Shown here one piece after another: positions 54,501 through 64,000 of a DNA stretch of 64,000 bases (position 1 is its first letter; each line of letters begins with the position of its first letter). Where the stretch lies: NCBI RefSeq assembly GCF_029633865.1, contig NC_079211.1, positions 144,912,270 to 144,976,269 of the forward strand, written 5' to 3'. The DNA comes from Lampris incognitus (lineage: Eukaryota; Chordata; Actinopteri; Lampriformes; Lampridae). Under the pieces are notes generated by a model. That model did no database searches and was not told the origin of the DNA. It saw nothing but the letters and a program-made list of their open reading frames with translations. A program made the position numbers and the translations under genes.

Positions 54501-57500
54501 CTTATTAGATGCAGAATATGTGAGCCTTTGTGACTGTGAGGAATTGATGTGCTGGTGTTAAATAATCTATTCCATAGATTCAGTCTGTACTTAAACCCTC
54601 TATCTTTAGCAATATGGCTTGGACATCACTGATAGTAACCAGGTGTTACTGGTCAGCCATGTCAAAAGGATGGGTCCTTCTGGGCAGCCTCCTCCTGGTC
54701 CAGCCATGCTTATCCCAGAGTTCTGCTACCTTACAGGTACCAGCTTATTCAGGCAATGCCTGACTCCTTGTTCTGACCCATTACATTCTAGACATTTAGC
54801 TAATTGTGTTATACATGGCATCCGACAGTGGGTACAACAGAATAAACTCAATTTATAGCTAATTAAAGGATTACTGCACTGTCAAATCTGTGGGTATTTT
54901 GTCAAATTCAAACAGTTCTGTTAAAATTGCTGTAGCACGACAACAGGAGCAAGTTTTTTTGTTTTTTGCGAAGAATTTCAATTGGGATATAAACGTGTCT
55001 TGTTCTTGTGTGGTCCCTAATTACAGAGACTTTTTTGGCTTCTTCATACAGCTGGGAATAATTTGACACTTGGAATAGTTGTTTAATATTGAGTGTCTTC
55101 AGAAATTAAGAAATGGTTGCCCAACACGCAGAAAGTACTTTCCTAAAAAAAAAAATGCAATAATTGAAAACCTTACAACTATAAACCACAGTGTCCTCAC
55201 AAATACTGGAACAAATGAACCTTATAATGTATTCGCTGGTAAAGACATAAGGAAGGAGGAAATTATATGTATAAAGATAATTACGTTAATTTAGAAAAAT
55301 TAAAATCGAATTTTTTCCCACAGGACTGACAGATAAAATGCGGGCTGACTTCAGCATAATGAAAGATTTGGCCATCCACACCAGACTGACCCCAGAAGAG
55401 AAGGAGAGACGCCTCATCGGATTTGCTAATATCTTGAAAAGGTTAGTCACATCTAAACATCCACATATACTTAACATTTAACTGATGTTGAGTCTCTTTT
55501 TTTTAAACAAGGTTTAATTTCAATTTTCAAAAATCACCCAGAAATCCAACCCCAACCCACAGCCCCATACAATCTACCAGACTCCCACCCCACCTGGCAT
55601 GCCACCCAAATAGCATGAATAAATTTGAACCATAACAAAAACTAAGAAGGTAACCAAGTAAAAAGCATAAATTAAATAAACAAAAGAAAAAGGGAAATGT
55701 TTAACTAAAAACCTAAGTAAGTAAATAAATAAGTAAAAGGGTTACAGGAGAATGGAAGAAAAAAGGTTGGAGAGATTGCAAGCCCGTCAACCTTGGCCAC
55801 CAAAGGGAATTTGGATATGGATCCTCTCATGGTATATCTAATCTTTTGTAATTTCAACGACTGCATAAGCGCTACACCATTTCTTCTGCATATAGAGGAG
55901 GAGTGTATCCTCTTAATTACTCATAATTCACCCTTCGCGATGTCCCGCCCCCCTTGGTTACTGTTGCTATGCCTGGCAAGCTATCGTCCATCCGCAAAAT
56001 TTAAACATGGCGTTTACTGTCATGTCAGTGACCGATATTCCAGGTGAATTGACATCCAATTTCTGGAAAACCAAGGAGATATCAGAGAGAAGTAGACAGA
56101 AAGGCTTGCAATATGCATTTGAAAGCTACAGCCATGATATAATTTGTCAGCGTGTGAATGAAGGGGAAATTAAAATCGAGGTTAAAGCCTACAGGTCCCA
56201 ATTTAAGACCCAGGCACCCCACGTCTTAACTATTCACGTTAAGGACAAGGAGATAAATGAACAACAATGCTCGTGTACAGCAGGGTAAGACGATATAGAT
56301 AGTTGTATTTTTAGCTGACATTTAGTTCCAGTGGCTTGCAAAAGTATTCATACCCCTTGAACTTTTCCACATTTTGTCACGTTACAGCCACAAACATAAA
56401 TATATTTTATTGGAATTTTATGTGAAAGACCAACACAAAGTAGCACACAATTGTGAAGTACAAAGAAAATTATACATCATTTAAAAAAAAATTTTTTTTA
56501 CAAATAAAAAGCTGAAAAGTGCGGTGTGCAAAAGTATTCAGCCCCCTTTTCTCTGAGTGCAACCAATTGCCTTCAGAAGTTGCCTGATGATTGCTGAATG
56601 ATCGAATGTTGACCTAATGACTAAATAGAGTCAACCTGTGTAATCTAATCTCAGTACAAATACAGCTGTTCTGTGACGGCCTCAGAGGTTTGTTAAGAGA
56701 ATGTTGGGGAGCAAACAGCATCATGAAGTCCAAGGAACACACCAGACAGGTCAGGAGAAGTTTAAAGCAGGGTTAGGCTATAAAAAGATTTCCCAAGCTT
56801 TGAACATCTCAGGGAGCATTGTTCAATCCATCATCCGGAAATGGAAAGAGTATGGCACAACTGCAAACCTACCAAGACACGGCCGTCCACCTAAACTTAT
56901 AGGCCGAACAAGGAGAGCACTGATCAGAGATGCAGCCAAGAGGCCCATGGTGACTCTGGACGAACTGCAGAGATCCACAGCTCAGGTGGGGGAATCTGTC
57001 CACAGGACAACTATTGGTCGTGCACTGCACAAATCTGGCCTTTATGGAAGAGTGGCAAGAAGAAAGCCACTGTTAAAACCATAGGAAGTCCCGTTTGCAG
57101 TTTACCAGAAGCCATGTGGGGGACACAGCAAACATGTGGAAGAAGGTGCTCTGGTCAGTTGAGACCAAAGTTGAACTTTTTGGACTAAATGCAAAACGCC
57201 ATGTGTGGTGGAAAACTAACACTGCACATCACTCTGAACACACCATCCCCACTGTCAAACATGGTGGTGGCAGCATCATGCTCTGGGGGTGCTTCTCTTC
57301 AGCGGGGACATGGAAGATGGTCAGAGTTGATGGGAAGATGGATGGAGCCAAATACAGGGCAATCTTGGAAGAAAACCTGTTGGAGTCTGCAAAAGACTTG
57401 AGACTGGGGCGGAGGTTCACCTTCCAGCAGGACAACGACGCTAAACATAAAGCCAGGGCTACAATGGAATGGTTTAAAACAAAACATATTCATATGTTAG

Positions 57501-60500
57501 AATGGCCCAGTCAAAGTCCAGACCTAAATCCAATTGAGAATCTGTGGCAAGATCTGAAAACTGCCATTCACAAACGCTCTCCATCTAATCTGACTGAGCT
57601 TGAGCTGTTTTGCAAATAAGAATGGGCAAAAATTTCAGTCTCTAGATGTGCAAAGCTGGTAGAGACATACCCCAAGAGACTTGCAGCTCTAATTGCAGTA
57701 AAAGGCGGTTCCACAAAGTACTGACTCAGGGGGGCTGAATACTTGGGGCCCGCGGACCCCTAGTGGTCCGTGGTGTAATTGCAAGGGGTCCGTGAAAATA
57801 AAATATCTTTAAAAAAAGATCTTATGACATTTATAGAAATAGGATTATTTTATTCAAATGTGACTGAGACCTTTATCTACCTAAACTATAAAGGGTAACA
57901 GGACTTTTTTCTCTAATTACGTCTGTTTCACAAGTGTAATTTATTGTATTTTAATAAGAGATCTCGCTCCCGTTTGCATTGTTAAAAGTTACTGCATCAA
58001 AATTCTGTTGTTACATACATCTGAAAGTTACTGAATACATATTCTGTTTTGTTACATATATCTGAAAGTTACTGCATAAGAATTCTGTTTTGTTAACTAT
58101 ATCTAAGTTACAACTGAAAGCTCTTATTTTTGCCCCAAAGGGTGAATAAATGCTATAATGCAATTTAAAATGCAGTTTCTACTGTTTCTATCAAATTGCA
58201 ACCCCCCTCCCCCAAGATCAGGTGGAGGGGTCCTCAGGGTAGATCAAAAATACGCAGGGGGTCCAGGACCCCAAAAAGGTTGAGAACCACTGGTCTAGCA
58301 GTTAGAAAGTTAGGTTTAAAAAGATCATTGTATTTTTGTTACAACATTGCCAAGATGAGTAAATTTGTTAGGTGAAATCTTGAACAGAAGAAAGCTAAGC
58401 AGAAATTTATTTACAGCAGAGTTGATAGGAATTGGTTAACATTTATGTAAATTGAGTTTTTATCCAGGGAGACATGGTGCCACAGTGGTTAGCGCGGTCG
58501 CCTCACAGCAAGAAGGTCCTGGGTTCAAGCCCCGGGGTAGTCCAACCTTGTTGGGTCATCCCAGGTCAACCTCTTTGGAGTTTGCATGTTCTCCCCGTGT
58601 CTGCATGGGTTTTCTCCCACAGTCCAAAGACATGTCAGTGAGGTGAATCGGCCATACTAAAGTGTCCCTAGGTGTGAATGCACACGTGAGTATGTGTCTG
58701 TGTGTGTATGCGTTGGCCCTGTGATGGCCTGGTGGCCTGTCCAGGGTATCTCCCTGCCTGCCGCCCAATTAGTGCTGGAATAGGCTCCAGCATCCCCACG
58801 ACCCTGAGAGCAGGATAAGCGGTTCAGATAATGGATGGATGGAGTTTATATCCAGAAAAAAATCCAAAATCCTTCAATAATGTTTAAATCTTACGGATGC
58901 AAATTTAAGGGGTCGGATACAAAAACCAACAGGTCATCAGCAAAAAGTTATACCTTTGTTTTCCTGGTCTCTGTGAATACCACGGATGTTGTGGTCGCTA
59001 CGCAGGGTTATAGCCAGTGGTTCTGTTGCTATTGCAAAGAGCAGAGGGCTTAGAGGGCACCCATATGTAGGGCCTCTGCGTAACTGGAAAGAGGAAGAAA
59101 TTATATCATTTGTACATATTGAGGCCTTGGGGGACGAGTACACTAATCTGTCACCGAAACCAAATTTTCGCAAAAAAAGAAAAAAAAGAAAGGTAGACTC
59201 ACTCCACCCATCGAAAGCCTTTTCCACGACAAATGATATCACCACCTCTGGGGTCTGAGAAAGCTCAGAATAAAGTGTTATAGAGACGACAAATTTTTTT
59301 TTTTTAAAAATGCCTGTTTTTAACAAATCCAGTCTGGTCTGGGGAAATAACTGGAAGCACTGTCTAAATGGTGAGCTAAGGCTTTAGCCAGTATCTTCAC
59401 ATCAGTATTAAGTAGCAAGCTAGGTTGGTAAGATACACAATCAAGGGGGTTCTTACTTCCCCCTCTTGAGCAATATAGAATCTGTGGCTTCACATAATGA
59501 CGGAGGGAGAGAATGATTCACCAAACATTTCAGCCAGTAGTGGGGAAAGAAGTTTTGAAAATGTCTCATAAAATTGGTTTGGGAAAAACCGTATGGCCCA
59601 GGAGACTTACCATTCCACATGGTTCCAATTGCGTGCATTATTTCAATTACAGATATGGCCCCCTTCAAGTCTATCTTTAACCTTCACATCAGTGGAGGGG
59701 ATCTCAAGTTTTTGGAAAAAATAATCCATTAATGATTGATTTTCAAGGGGGTCAGAAGCATAAAGTTTTGAATCAAAATTACAAAATATATAATTTATTT
59801 CATCATGGTCAGTAGTGGCTATACCTGAAGAAGTACGAATTCCTACTATGGTTTGAAGAGCTGATGCTTGGCAAAAGCTGATGTGCAAGAATTGTACCAG
59901 ATTTCTCCCCCGGTTCATGGCCTGGGTGGCCTGTCCAGGGTGTCTCTCCGCCTGCTGCCCAATGACTGCTGGGATAGGCTCCATCATCCCCGCGACCGTG
60001 AGCAGGATTGACGGTTCAGATAATGGGGGGATGGATTTCAAAAGGAGATGCTCTGCCTGTTCAGTTGACAAAACTTCCAATTCTGTTTGTAGTGAAAGAC
60101 TTTTATATAGGTCGGGTGGTGGGGAAGTAGCAGAAGTTCTATTAAGTTCCAGGATTTCATCCTGTAAGGCATTATAATTAATAAGTTGCATTTTACATTT
60201 TGGGGCGTAGGCAGAGTTGAGACATAATTTGACCCCTCATTTTTAATGTGCTTTTAATGTTACTCATAAAGTTGCCATGGATATGTCTGGGGTTCGATTT
60301 ATTTCGAGAAATGAAATAATTTGATTAGACTGAAATGGGATGGAAGCTTTGTCAGAAAGTAGGAAAGTTAAAACCGCCACAGTTGGCGGGATAAGTATTA
60401 GTTTGGTAAAGTTAGCTCGAGAGTCAATGGGGCGTGAACTGAAACTACCACAGACTGATACCTACATTTTCAAACCGATGAGATTAGTTTTTTTTTTATT

Positions 60501-63480
60501 TTTTAAAGTAATCAACCTGACAGTAAGTCTAATGAACAGGTAAAAAGTGAATAGTCACGAGCCAAACATAGAAAATGCTAAACATCCGATACTCCATGGG
60601 TGTTGGGGTGGCATGGCGGTCTGTTCCGTTGCCTACCAACATGCGGATCGCAGGTTCGAATCCTTGTCACCTCCGGCTTGGTCAGGCATCCCTACAGACA
60701 AAATTGGCCGTGTCTGCTGGTGGGAAGCCGGATGTGGGTATGTGTTCTGGTCATTGAACAAGTGCCTCCTCTGTCCGGTTGGGCTGCCTGTTTTGGGGGA
60801 TGGAGAAGGGGGGTGAATATCGTGATCCTTCTATGCACTACGTCCCCCTGACAAAACTCCTCGCGATCAGGTGAAAATTGGCTGGCAGCTCCCCATGTAT
60901 CGGAGGAGGCATGTGGTAGTTGGCAGCCCTCCCCAACTCAGCAGAGGGGGTGGCACAGAAACTGGGACAGCTCAAAAGAGTGGGGTAGTTGGCCAAATAT
61001 ACAATTGGCAAGGGGGGGGTAATAGAAGAACATTTAGAAAGAGGGGCAGGTTTTGATGAGCTGCGATCAATACTGGTGGACCGGGCACATTTAAATTCCC
61101 CACCAAGGATAAGACTGGGTGTATTGACGTCAGGTAAGTGGGATGAAAAAATCCTTACAGAATTGCGTATCATCCCAAATTAGAACATATATTTTGGCTA
61201 GAATAACTAGACTATTACACATCCAATTAGTGACAATTATGTAATAACCCCTTGAATCTGCATCAACCTTTTGACACCGAAAACAGAATATTTTTGTTAA
61301 ATCGGGATAGCGGCCTGTCTGGATTTGATTTGAAATTTTGGTTGGAACAACTCGCCTACCCAACTACAGTGAAGCTGAACTTGGTCTGAGTCACGATGAA
61401 GCGTTTCCTGGAAAAATTGCAATCTGAGTGTTGAGGTGTTTAAGATGAGTCAGATGGAATTCTGAGGTTTCCAAAACGGTCACACTCCTCACCTTGGCTG
61501 CTCCATGAGAATCCTGTCCATGAATATCACAAACAATCAGAGACGAGGGACAACTTTGGTGGAGTCCAACACCCACTGAAAACATGTTTCAGTTTGTCCC
61601 GAGAATGCGGACACAGCTCTCACTTTGGTTATATAAGGACCGGATGGCTTGTAGCAACTGTCCCGGTACCCCATACTATCGCAGTGCCCCCCACAGAGTC
61701 CCCCGGGGTACACAGTTGTAAGCCTTCTCCACGTCCACAAAACACATGTAGACTGGCTGGTCAAACTCCCAGGCATCCCTCAGCACTTCCGCAAAGAGTT
61801 GGTCCGTTGTTCCACGGCCAGGACGGAATCCGCATTGTTCCTCCTGGATCTGAGGTTTGACAATCAGTCAGAGACTCCTTTCAAGCACCCTAGAGTAGAC
61901 CCGATAACTGAAGCACACTTCCCCGATCACGTAGACCAATAATTCTCAAATTGTTCCCCTGTGACCTCCCCTCTAAATCCTCACGCTTATCGGATAGGAA
62001 AGCTACCTGTTTAGTGAGACTTTGTAGCTTACGCCCCAGGGATGTAGTCTCATCCGACCAGTGATTTGCCCCCTTTTTCAATTCTGTCACATAGCTAGAC
62101 AGACCCAGCATTGGATCTGACATGCTAAGTCGCAATGCAGTTCGGTCCATATCGATGCAATTTTGGACCTCAGTGATATTGCCAGTGTCTTATTTTAGCA
62201 TCCACGGAAGCACAGATGTCCCCTTTCAGTTATGTTAGCTCAAATGTTATATCAGCTCAAAGTGATTCAATAGAACTGAGAACAGCATTGTCTGAGGCTG
62301 TGGGGGTTAACTTGGTCAGTGTTGGCCATCGGGTTAGCACCCTTAACACGTGTATTAGGCATAGTGCGTAGTTATAATGTAGTACTCCAACAGACGTAGT
62401 CCATCCATCCATTATTCAAACCGCTTATCCTGCCCTCTGGGTTGCGTGGATGCTGGATCCTATTCCACCAGGCATTGGTCGGCAGGCAGAAAGACACCCT
62501 GGACAGGCCGCCTGGCCATCACAGGGTCCACACACACATTCACACCTAGGGACAATTTAGTACGGTCAATTCACTTGACCTGCATGTCTTTTGGACTGTG
62601 GGAGGAAACCCATGTAGATACGGGGCGAACATGAAAACTCCACACAGAGGACGCAACCTCCAAGGTTGCACTACCCCAGGGAGTCGGACCTGGTCGCGAG
62701 CCACATGCAGCTCATCGATGACTATGCCGCAACCCCTACAAGTCTCCAATCTTGCGCTTTTTAGTGTCCCCCAACCAAATATTCCACCAGACACAACCTG
62801 AGACACCCGCAGTAGTATTAGAAAAAATATACTGCCAGATTGATTATTTGTTCCCAACGGAAAATGGGCGATGTAGATACAAAAGCACCATTTTATCGAA
62901 TTATTGAACAAATGGCAGGGAACTCTAAAATATTACACCTACTCACTCATCACACCACTGGACGTCCTCAATGTTTTGTCTTTTTCACTTGAAATACTCG
63001 ACGTATGCTGCAGTTGTTTCAAAGCAAGCTTTAAAAAAAGAGCCATCAATTTTGATTTAACAGTTTCTAATCTCATTCCTAAAAAAAATTTAGGAACCCC
63101 GAAGCTCAGACAGAACTGAAGACCTGGGGACTGTCCTTTGATGAGAGTCTCCTGAACCTGGCAGGCAGGGTCCTCCCAAGAGAGAGAGTTTTCCAAGGAT
63201 CACAAATGGTGAAACAACCTAGTAAACGTGTTTTGGTTAATAGGGTGTTGACTGAGACTGTTATTGTTTAATTTTTCCATTTATTTATCTAGTTTGAGTA
63301 CAATCCACGGACAGGTGACTGGAGTAAGGAGATGCGTGGGGTGCCTCTGATCAGCTCTCCTCCGCTAAACCACTGGCTAATGCTTTACACTCGCCGCAAT
63401 GCCAGTGAAGCACAGTCCCTTTTGCAGACCCTCCAGAAGGTCACATTTCCTTTGGGCATCTGTATGGAGAAGGCTATCAT
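42544..63480 (+). CDS. piwil1: piwil1-like PIWI protein, copy B, 5' twelve coding exons
   Basis: The same kind of piRNA-binding Argonaute as copy A. Exons are 42544-42597, 44077-44170, 44398-44526, 48844-49058, 50898-51019, 51756-51836, 52341-52538, 53422-53530, 54610-54736, 55324-55441, 63094-63208 and 63293-63480: 516 residues plus two bases, one open frame, all GT-AG. The N-terminus [14 protein letters not shown] has RG dipeptides that in PIWI proteins are methylated and bound by Tudor proteins. The N-terminal and linker part spans about residues 50-230, PAZ about 240-370 (exons 7-9) and MID about 415-516. The last exon ends MEKAIM, just before the PIWI domain, and the window stops. Intron 3 (4.3 kb) and intron 10 (7.7 kb) are full of transposons. 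A noncoding first exon is probable but not located. Confidence 0.92.
42723..43257. other. Copy B intron 1, left part, no feature seen
   Basis: T- and G-runs near 42730-42770 and AT-rich sequence. No exon is visible. Confidence 0.5.
43258..43690 (-). mobile_element. SINE family 3, minus strand
   Basis: About 430 bp. On the minus strand it begins GGGTGGCGTGACGGTGTATT, contains GGAAGCCAGATGTGGGTATG and ends in a C-run. AGTTTAGACT is present on both sides. The second copy in the window is at 60601-61025, plus strand, about 75 percent similar by eye. Confidence 0.7.
44077..44170 (+). CDS. piwil1: Copy B exon 2
   Basis: It encodes [20 protein letters not shown] and [11 protein letters not shown], with the VGRGRQ motif matching FGRGRQ of mammalian PIWIL1. 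The acceptor TTTTCAAAG was chosen because it keeps phase 0 from exon 1 and phase 1 into exon 3. Confidence 0.8.
44398..44526 (+). CDS. piwil1: Copy B exon 3
   Basis: It encodes [20 protein letters not shown] and [14 protein letters not shown], matching [20 protein letters not shown] of the family. The acceptor is TTTTTTAG and the donor GTGGGT. Confidence 0.88.
44612..48330 (-). mobile_element. hAT transposon and inverted repeats in intron 3
   Basis: A hAT-type transposase remnant lies at 46587-47387 on the minus strand. CAGTGACGTGCGAGGAGTCC at 44612 looks like a hAT end, but I could not find its partner, so the limits are open. A fish repeat occurs at 45345-45457 and, inverted, at 48222-48330 (GTTATTCCTTATCCGAT and its complement). 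Confidence 0.5.
46567..47387 (-). pseudogene. hAT transposase remnant
   Basis: The main piece (46752-47387) reads [20 protein letters not shown], then [20 protein letters not shown] and [20 protein letters not shown], the pattern of the hAT group with DUF4371-like cores. The C-terminal dimerisation part follows in other frames ([20 protein letters not shown], then [11 protein letters not shown], 46567-46670). A stop after CTEMTW and shifts break the gene. The N-terminal zinc finger is not seen. Confidence 0.85.
48844..49058 (+). CDS. piwil1: Copy B exon 4
   Basis: It encodes [20 protein letters not shown], then [15 protein letters not shown] and [15 protein letters not shown], matching the N-terminal domain of PIWIL1. 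The acceptor is TTGTCAG and the donor GTAATC. Confidence 0.93.
49059..50897. other. Copy B intron 4, no feature seen
   Basis: 1.8 kb without a recognisable repeat or exon. Open frames are short and unlike any family I know. Confidence 0.55.
50898..51019 (+). CDS. piwil1: Copy B exon 5
   Basis: It encodes [17 protein letters not shown] and [15 protein letters not shown], matching ITLTNE...[11 protein letters not shown] in PIWIL1. The acceptor is TTGTTAG and the donor GTGAGT. Confidence 0.92.
51756..51836 (+). CDS. piwil1: Copy B exon 6
   Basis: It encodes [20 protein letters not shown] and LTIPQHK, matching [20 protein letters not shown]. The acceptor is TTCTTTAG and the donor GTAGGT. Confidence 0.94.
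52341..52538 (+). CDS. piwil1: Copy B exon 7: entry to PAZ
   Basis: It encodes [38 protein letters not shown] and [13 protein letters not shown]. The PAZ domain, which holds the 2'-O-methylated 3' end of the piRNA, starts here. The acceptor is CCTCCAAG and the donor GTAAGG. Confidence 0.95.
53422..53530 (+). CDS. piwil1: Copy B exon 8: PAZ
   Basis: It encodes [20 protein letters not shown] and [16 protein letters not shown] and the FxxYY element are PAZ features of PIWIL1. The acceptor is TTCTGCAG and the donor GTAGGC. Confidence 0.93.
53629..54011 (+). mobile_element. SINE family 1, most complete copy
   Basis: The head has GTGGCACAGTGGTTAGCGCG (A-box region) and GGGTTCGAGCCCC (B-box at 53678). 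The body and the GATGGATGGA tail follow. CTTTTCATA stands on both sides as the target duplication. It sits in the intron between exons 8 and 9. Confidence 0.88.
54119..54407. mobile_element. Degenerate hammerhead-like palindrome
   Basis: The arms CCAAAGGAATTGAATCGAGT (54119) and ACTCGATTCAACTCCTTTTGG (54387-54407) are the same as in the palindrome at 34589-34803, with a longer centre. The minus-strand core reads CUGACAA instead of CUGAUGA and the plus-strand core has lost CTGATGA, so neither should cleave. Confidence 0.7.
54610..54736 (+). CDS. piwil1: Copy B exon 9
   Basis: It encodes [20 protein letters not shown] and [14 protein letters not shown], matching QPVLVSQPKRRRGPG and PAMLIPELCYLTG. 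The acceptor is ATCTTTAG and the donor GTACCA. Confidence 0.93.
55324..55441 (+). CDS. piwil1: Copy B exon 10
   Basis: It encodes [20 protein letters not shown] and [18 protein letters not shown], matching [20 protein letters not shown]. The acceptor is TTCCCACAG and the donor GTTAGT. Confidence 0.94.
55442..56006. other. Intron, A-rich stretch, no feature seen
   Basis: A-rich sequence near 55500-55750 without an exon. 55930-56000 is more GC-rich and would be the upstream region of the exon at 56007. Confidence 0.5.
56007..56285 (+). pseudogene. First exon of a SWIM-type protein gene, orphan
   Basis: 93 open codons from [19 protein letters not shown] to [10 protein letters not shown], followed by a GTAAGA donor. 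CSCTAG with the expected next CxH is the start of a SWIM zinc finger, as found in fish proteins that also have a YqaJ-type nuclease domain. No second exon is visible downstream, where a Tc1 element starts at 56329. It may be a gene fragment or part of a mobile element inside the PIWI intron. Confidence 0.55.
56329..57746 (+). mobile_element. Tc1-type transposon, right end truncated
   Basis: The left end CAGTGGCTTGCAAAAGTATT is followed by a Tc1-type repeat; the right end reads GGGGGGCTGAATACTT and is cut by the hAT-like element starting at 57747. It contains one transposase remnant. Confidence 0.85.
56701..57619 (+). pseudogene. Tc1 transposase with mutated catalytic Asp
   Basis: Two frames (56701-57084 and 57095-57619) make up a DD34E transposase. 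The N-terminal part has [20 protein letters not shown]. The first catalytic Asp is lost: [14 protein letters not shown] has V where D is expected. The other two ([25 protein letters not shown]) are kept. Dead by both the shift near 57085 and the substitution. Confidence 0.92.
57747..58297. mobile_element. hAT-like short element, 5' end lost
   Basis: The right end GGTTGAGAACCACTG is the complement of a CAGTGGTTCTCAACC hAT end. Both sides carry GGGGTCC/GGACCCC motifs (GGCCCGCGGACCCC at 57748; GGTCCAGGACCCC at 58263). The left terminal repeat is missing where it meets the Tc1. Confidence 0.65.
58471..58843 (+). mobile_element. SINE family 1
   Basis: GTGCCACAGTGGTTAGCGCG head, B-box GGGTTCAAGCCCC at 58521, full body with a TGTGTGTGTAT insert, and a GGATAATGGATGGATGG tail. 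Confidence 0.88.
59917..60033 (+). mobile_element. Truncated SINE family 1 tail
   Basis: GGCCTGTCCAGGGTGTCTCT through GGTTCAGATAATGGGGGGATGG, a 5'-truncated copy inside the L1-like LINE. Confidence 0.8.
60601..61025 (+). mobile_element. SINE family 3, plus strand
   Basis: It begins TGTTGGGGTGGCATGGCGGT, has B-box-like GCAGGTTCGAATCC at 60650, GTGGGAAGCCGGATGTGGGT at 60719 and a G-run end. It interrupts the L1-like LINE. Confidence 0.72.
61384..61880 (-). mobile_element. Reverse transcriptase fragment of another LINE
   Basis: The minus strand reads [20 protein letters not shown] (about 61740) and [15 protein letters not shown] (about 61570), close to the FVDLEKAYDRVPRG and GLRQGCPLSP motifs of another non-LTR family. 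It splits the L1-like ORF1 from the endonuclease piece. Confidence 0.65.
62401..62685 (-). mobile_element. SINE family 1, minus strand
   Basis: The CCATCCATCCATTATTCAAA tail end is at left and GCACTACCCCAGGG of the head at right; the tRNA-like part is missing. Confidence 0.82.
62690..62820 (+). repeat. hAT-like block next to the SINE
   Basis: GCGAGCCACATGCAGCTCAT through AAATATTCCACCAGACACAA, the same block as at 5632-5750 and 41690-41830, here beside a SINE in opposite orientation. Confidence 0.6.
63094..63208 (+). CDS. piwil1: Copy B exon 11
   Basis: It encodes [20 protein letters not shown] and [17 protein letters not shown], matching [20 protein letters not shown] of PIWIL1. The acceptor AAAATTTAG is poor in pyrimidines; the donor GTGAAA is weak. 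Confidence 0.9.
63293..63480 (+). CDS. piwil1: Copy B exon 12, last in the window
   Basis: It encodes [40 protein letters not shown] and GICMEKAIM, up to a GTGAGT donor in phase 2. This is the end of the MID part; the exon for EVDDRTEAYL and the PIWI exons would follow beyond the window. Confidence 0.94.
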
Positions 63481-64000
63481 GTGAGTTTTTATAGCGTGGG
63501 AAAGGAAGGATTACTGCACCACCCTGTGATAGAAACAATTGCAACTGTAAAGATAAAATGAAATGCATATTTTTTACTTCTGCAACGACATGCTGCATAT
63601 CTGAAAGAAACAGACCATTGGGGTGGGATTTAAGTAAGGGGCAGGCAGGCTGTTTGATTGATTGATTTTTATTTATTTTTTTAAATTAATGAACTCAAAC
63701 CATTGTTTTCATTTTTGGAGAAAATGTGTTCTGGTTATGATGTGTCGAAGATGCAACTGTGTCAAATGATATTTCATAGTGTGTTCGCATGCAGCAAGTT
63801 TTATAAGAGTGTGGTGAGGAAATTAAAATCTAATTACTTCTGGACATTTTACTTGACGCCCACCCTCTCATGCAAAGAGATGTAATTATGAATTAATGCC
63901 TTTCCCAGGAAGAGAAAACACAGGATTCTTTAGTAGCAAATAAAAAGGGCAATGTTTGTTTTGTGAATCTTTGCGACATAATGGTAGACAAATGAGGTTG
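63481..64000. other. Copy B intron to the window edge
   Basis: AT-rich sequence; no further PIWI exon is seen before position 64000. Confidence 0.6.

Larger units (their letters stand above)
58860..62160 (-). mobile_element. L1/Tx1-like LINE, minus strand, interrupted
   Basis: From right to left: ORF1 remnant (61890-62150, coiled coil and [13 protein letters not shown]), endonuclease piece (about 61040-61180, [13 protein letters not shown]), reverse transcriptase pieces (59453-59668, [19 protein letters not shown]; 58937-59326, [20 protein letters not shown] and [18 protein letters not shown]). Insertions are a SINE tail at 59917-60033, a family 3 SINE at 60601-61025 and a foreign RT piece at 61384-61880. 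It belongs to the same broad class as the element at 87-5563. Confidence 0.8.

Noticed and set aside
1..64000. CRISPR array, bacterial operon or viral genome
   Set aside because: Repeats are dispersed or microsatellite in kind; gene structure is intron-rich and eukaryotic.

Overview
The window looks like nuclear DNA of a teleost fish. The evidence is two partial, intron-bearing PIWI genes of the piwil1 (ziwi) type, many Tc1-family DNA transposons, RTE, L1/Tx1-like and R4-like LINEs, Penelope-like elements (PLEs), a Ty3/gypsy element and several tRNA-headed fish SINEs. Everything was read by eye; no alignment or search was run.

Layout. 1-6073: an old L1-like LINE (87-5563) with a target-site duplication, then a hAT-like block and a SINE. 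7715-15844 (+): the last seven coding exons of a piwil1-like gene ('copy A', 306 residues, all four PIWI catalytic positions present), with PLE, Tc1 and SINE debris in its introns. 16.9-19.0 kb: decayed gag of an LTR retroelement. 19.2-22.95 kb (-): a multi-exon gene for a divergent AP-2-type transcription factor, with one in-frame TGA and no visible ATG. 23.1-29.7 kb (-): an RTE LINE split by a Tc1 element and by a second, younger RTE copy. 29.7-34.1 kb: LINE fragment, an uninterrupted Tc1-type transposase gene and a short hAT element. 34.1-40.5 kb: a SINE split by a Ty3/gypsy element, which is itself split by a hammerhead-like palindrome in its LTR and by a fold-back THAP/P-type element in pol. 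42544-63480 (+): the first twelve coding exons of a second piwil1-like gene ('copy B', 516 residues from the start codon to the edge of the PIWI domain), with introns carrying hAT, SINE, Tc1, L1 and a SWIM-protein exon.

How the parts relate. PIWI proteins load piRNAs and silence transposons in the germ line, so a PIWI locus so full of transposons is notable. Copy A holds only 3' exons and copy B only 5' exons, and together they miss about one short exon. Either they are tandem paralogues cut by the window or one gene in a wrongly ordered assembly. A flanking block occurs at both places, partly inverted, which supports a local duplication with rearrangement. The most novel candidates are the AP-2-like gene, the inverted hammerhead-like pairs linked to PLEs, and the fold-back THAP element with a spliceable THAP exon in each arm.
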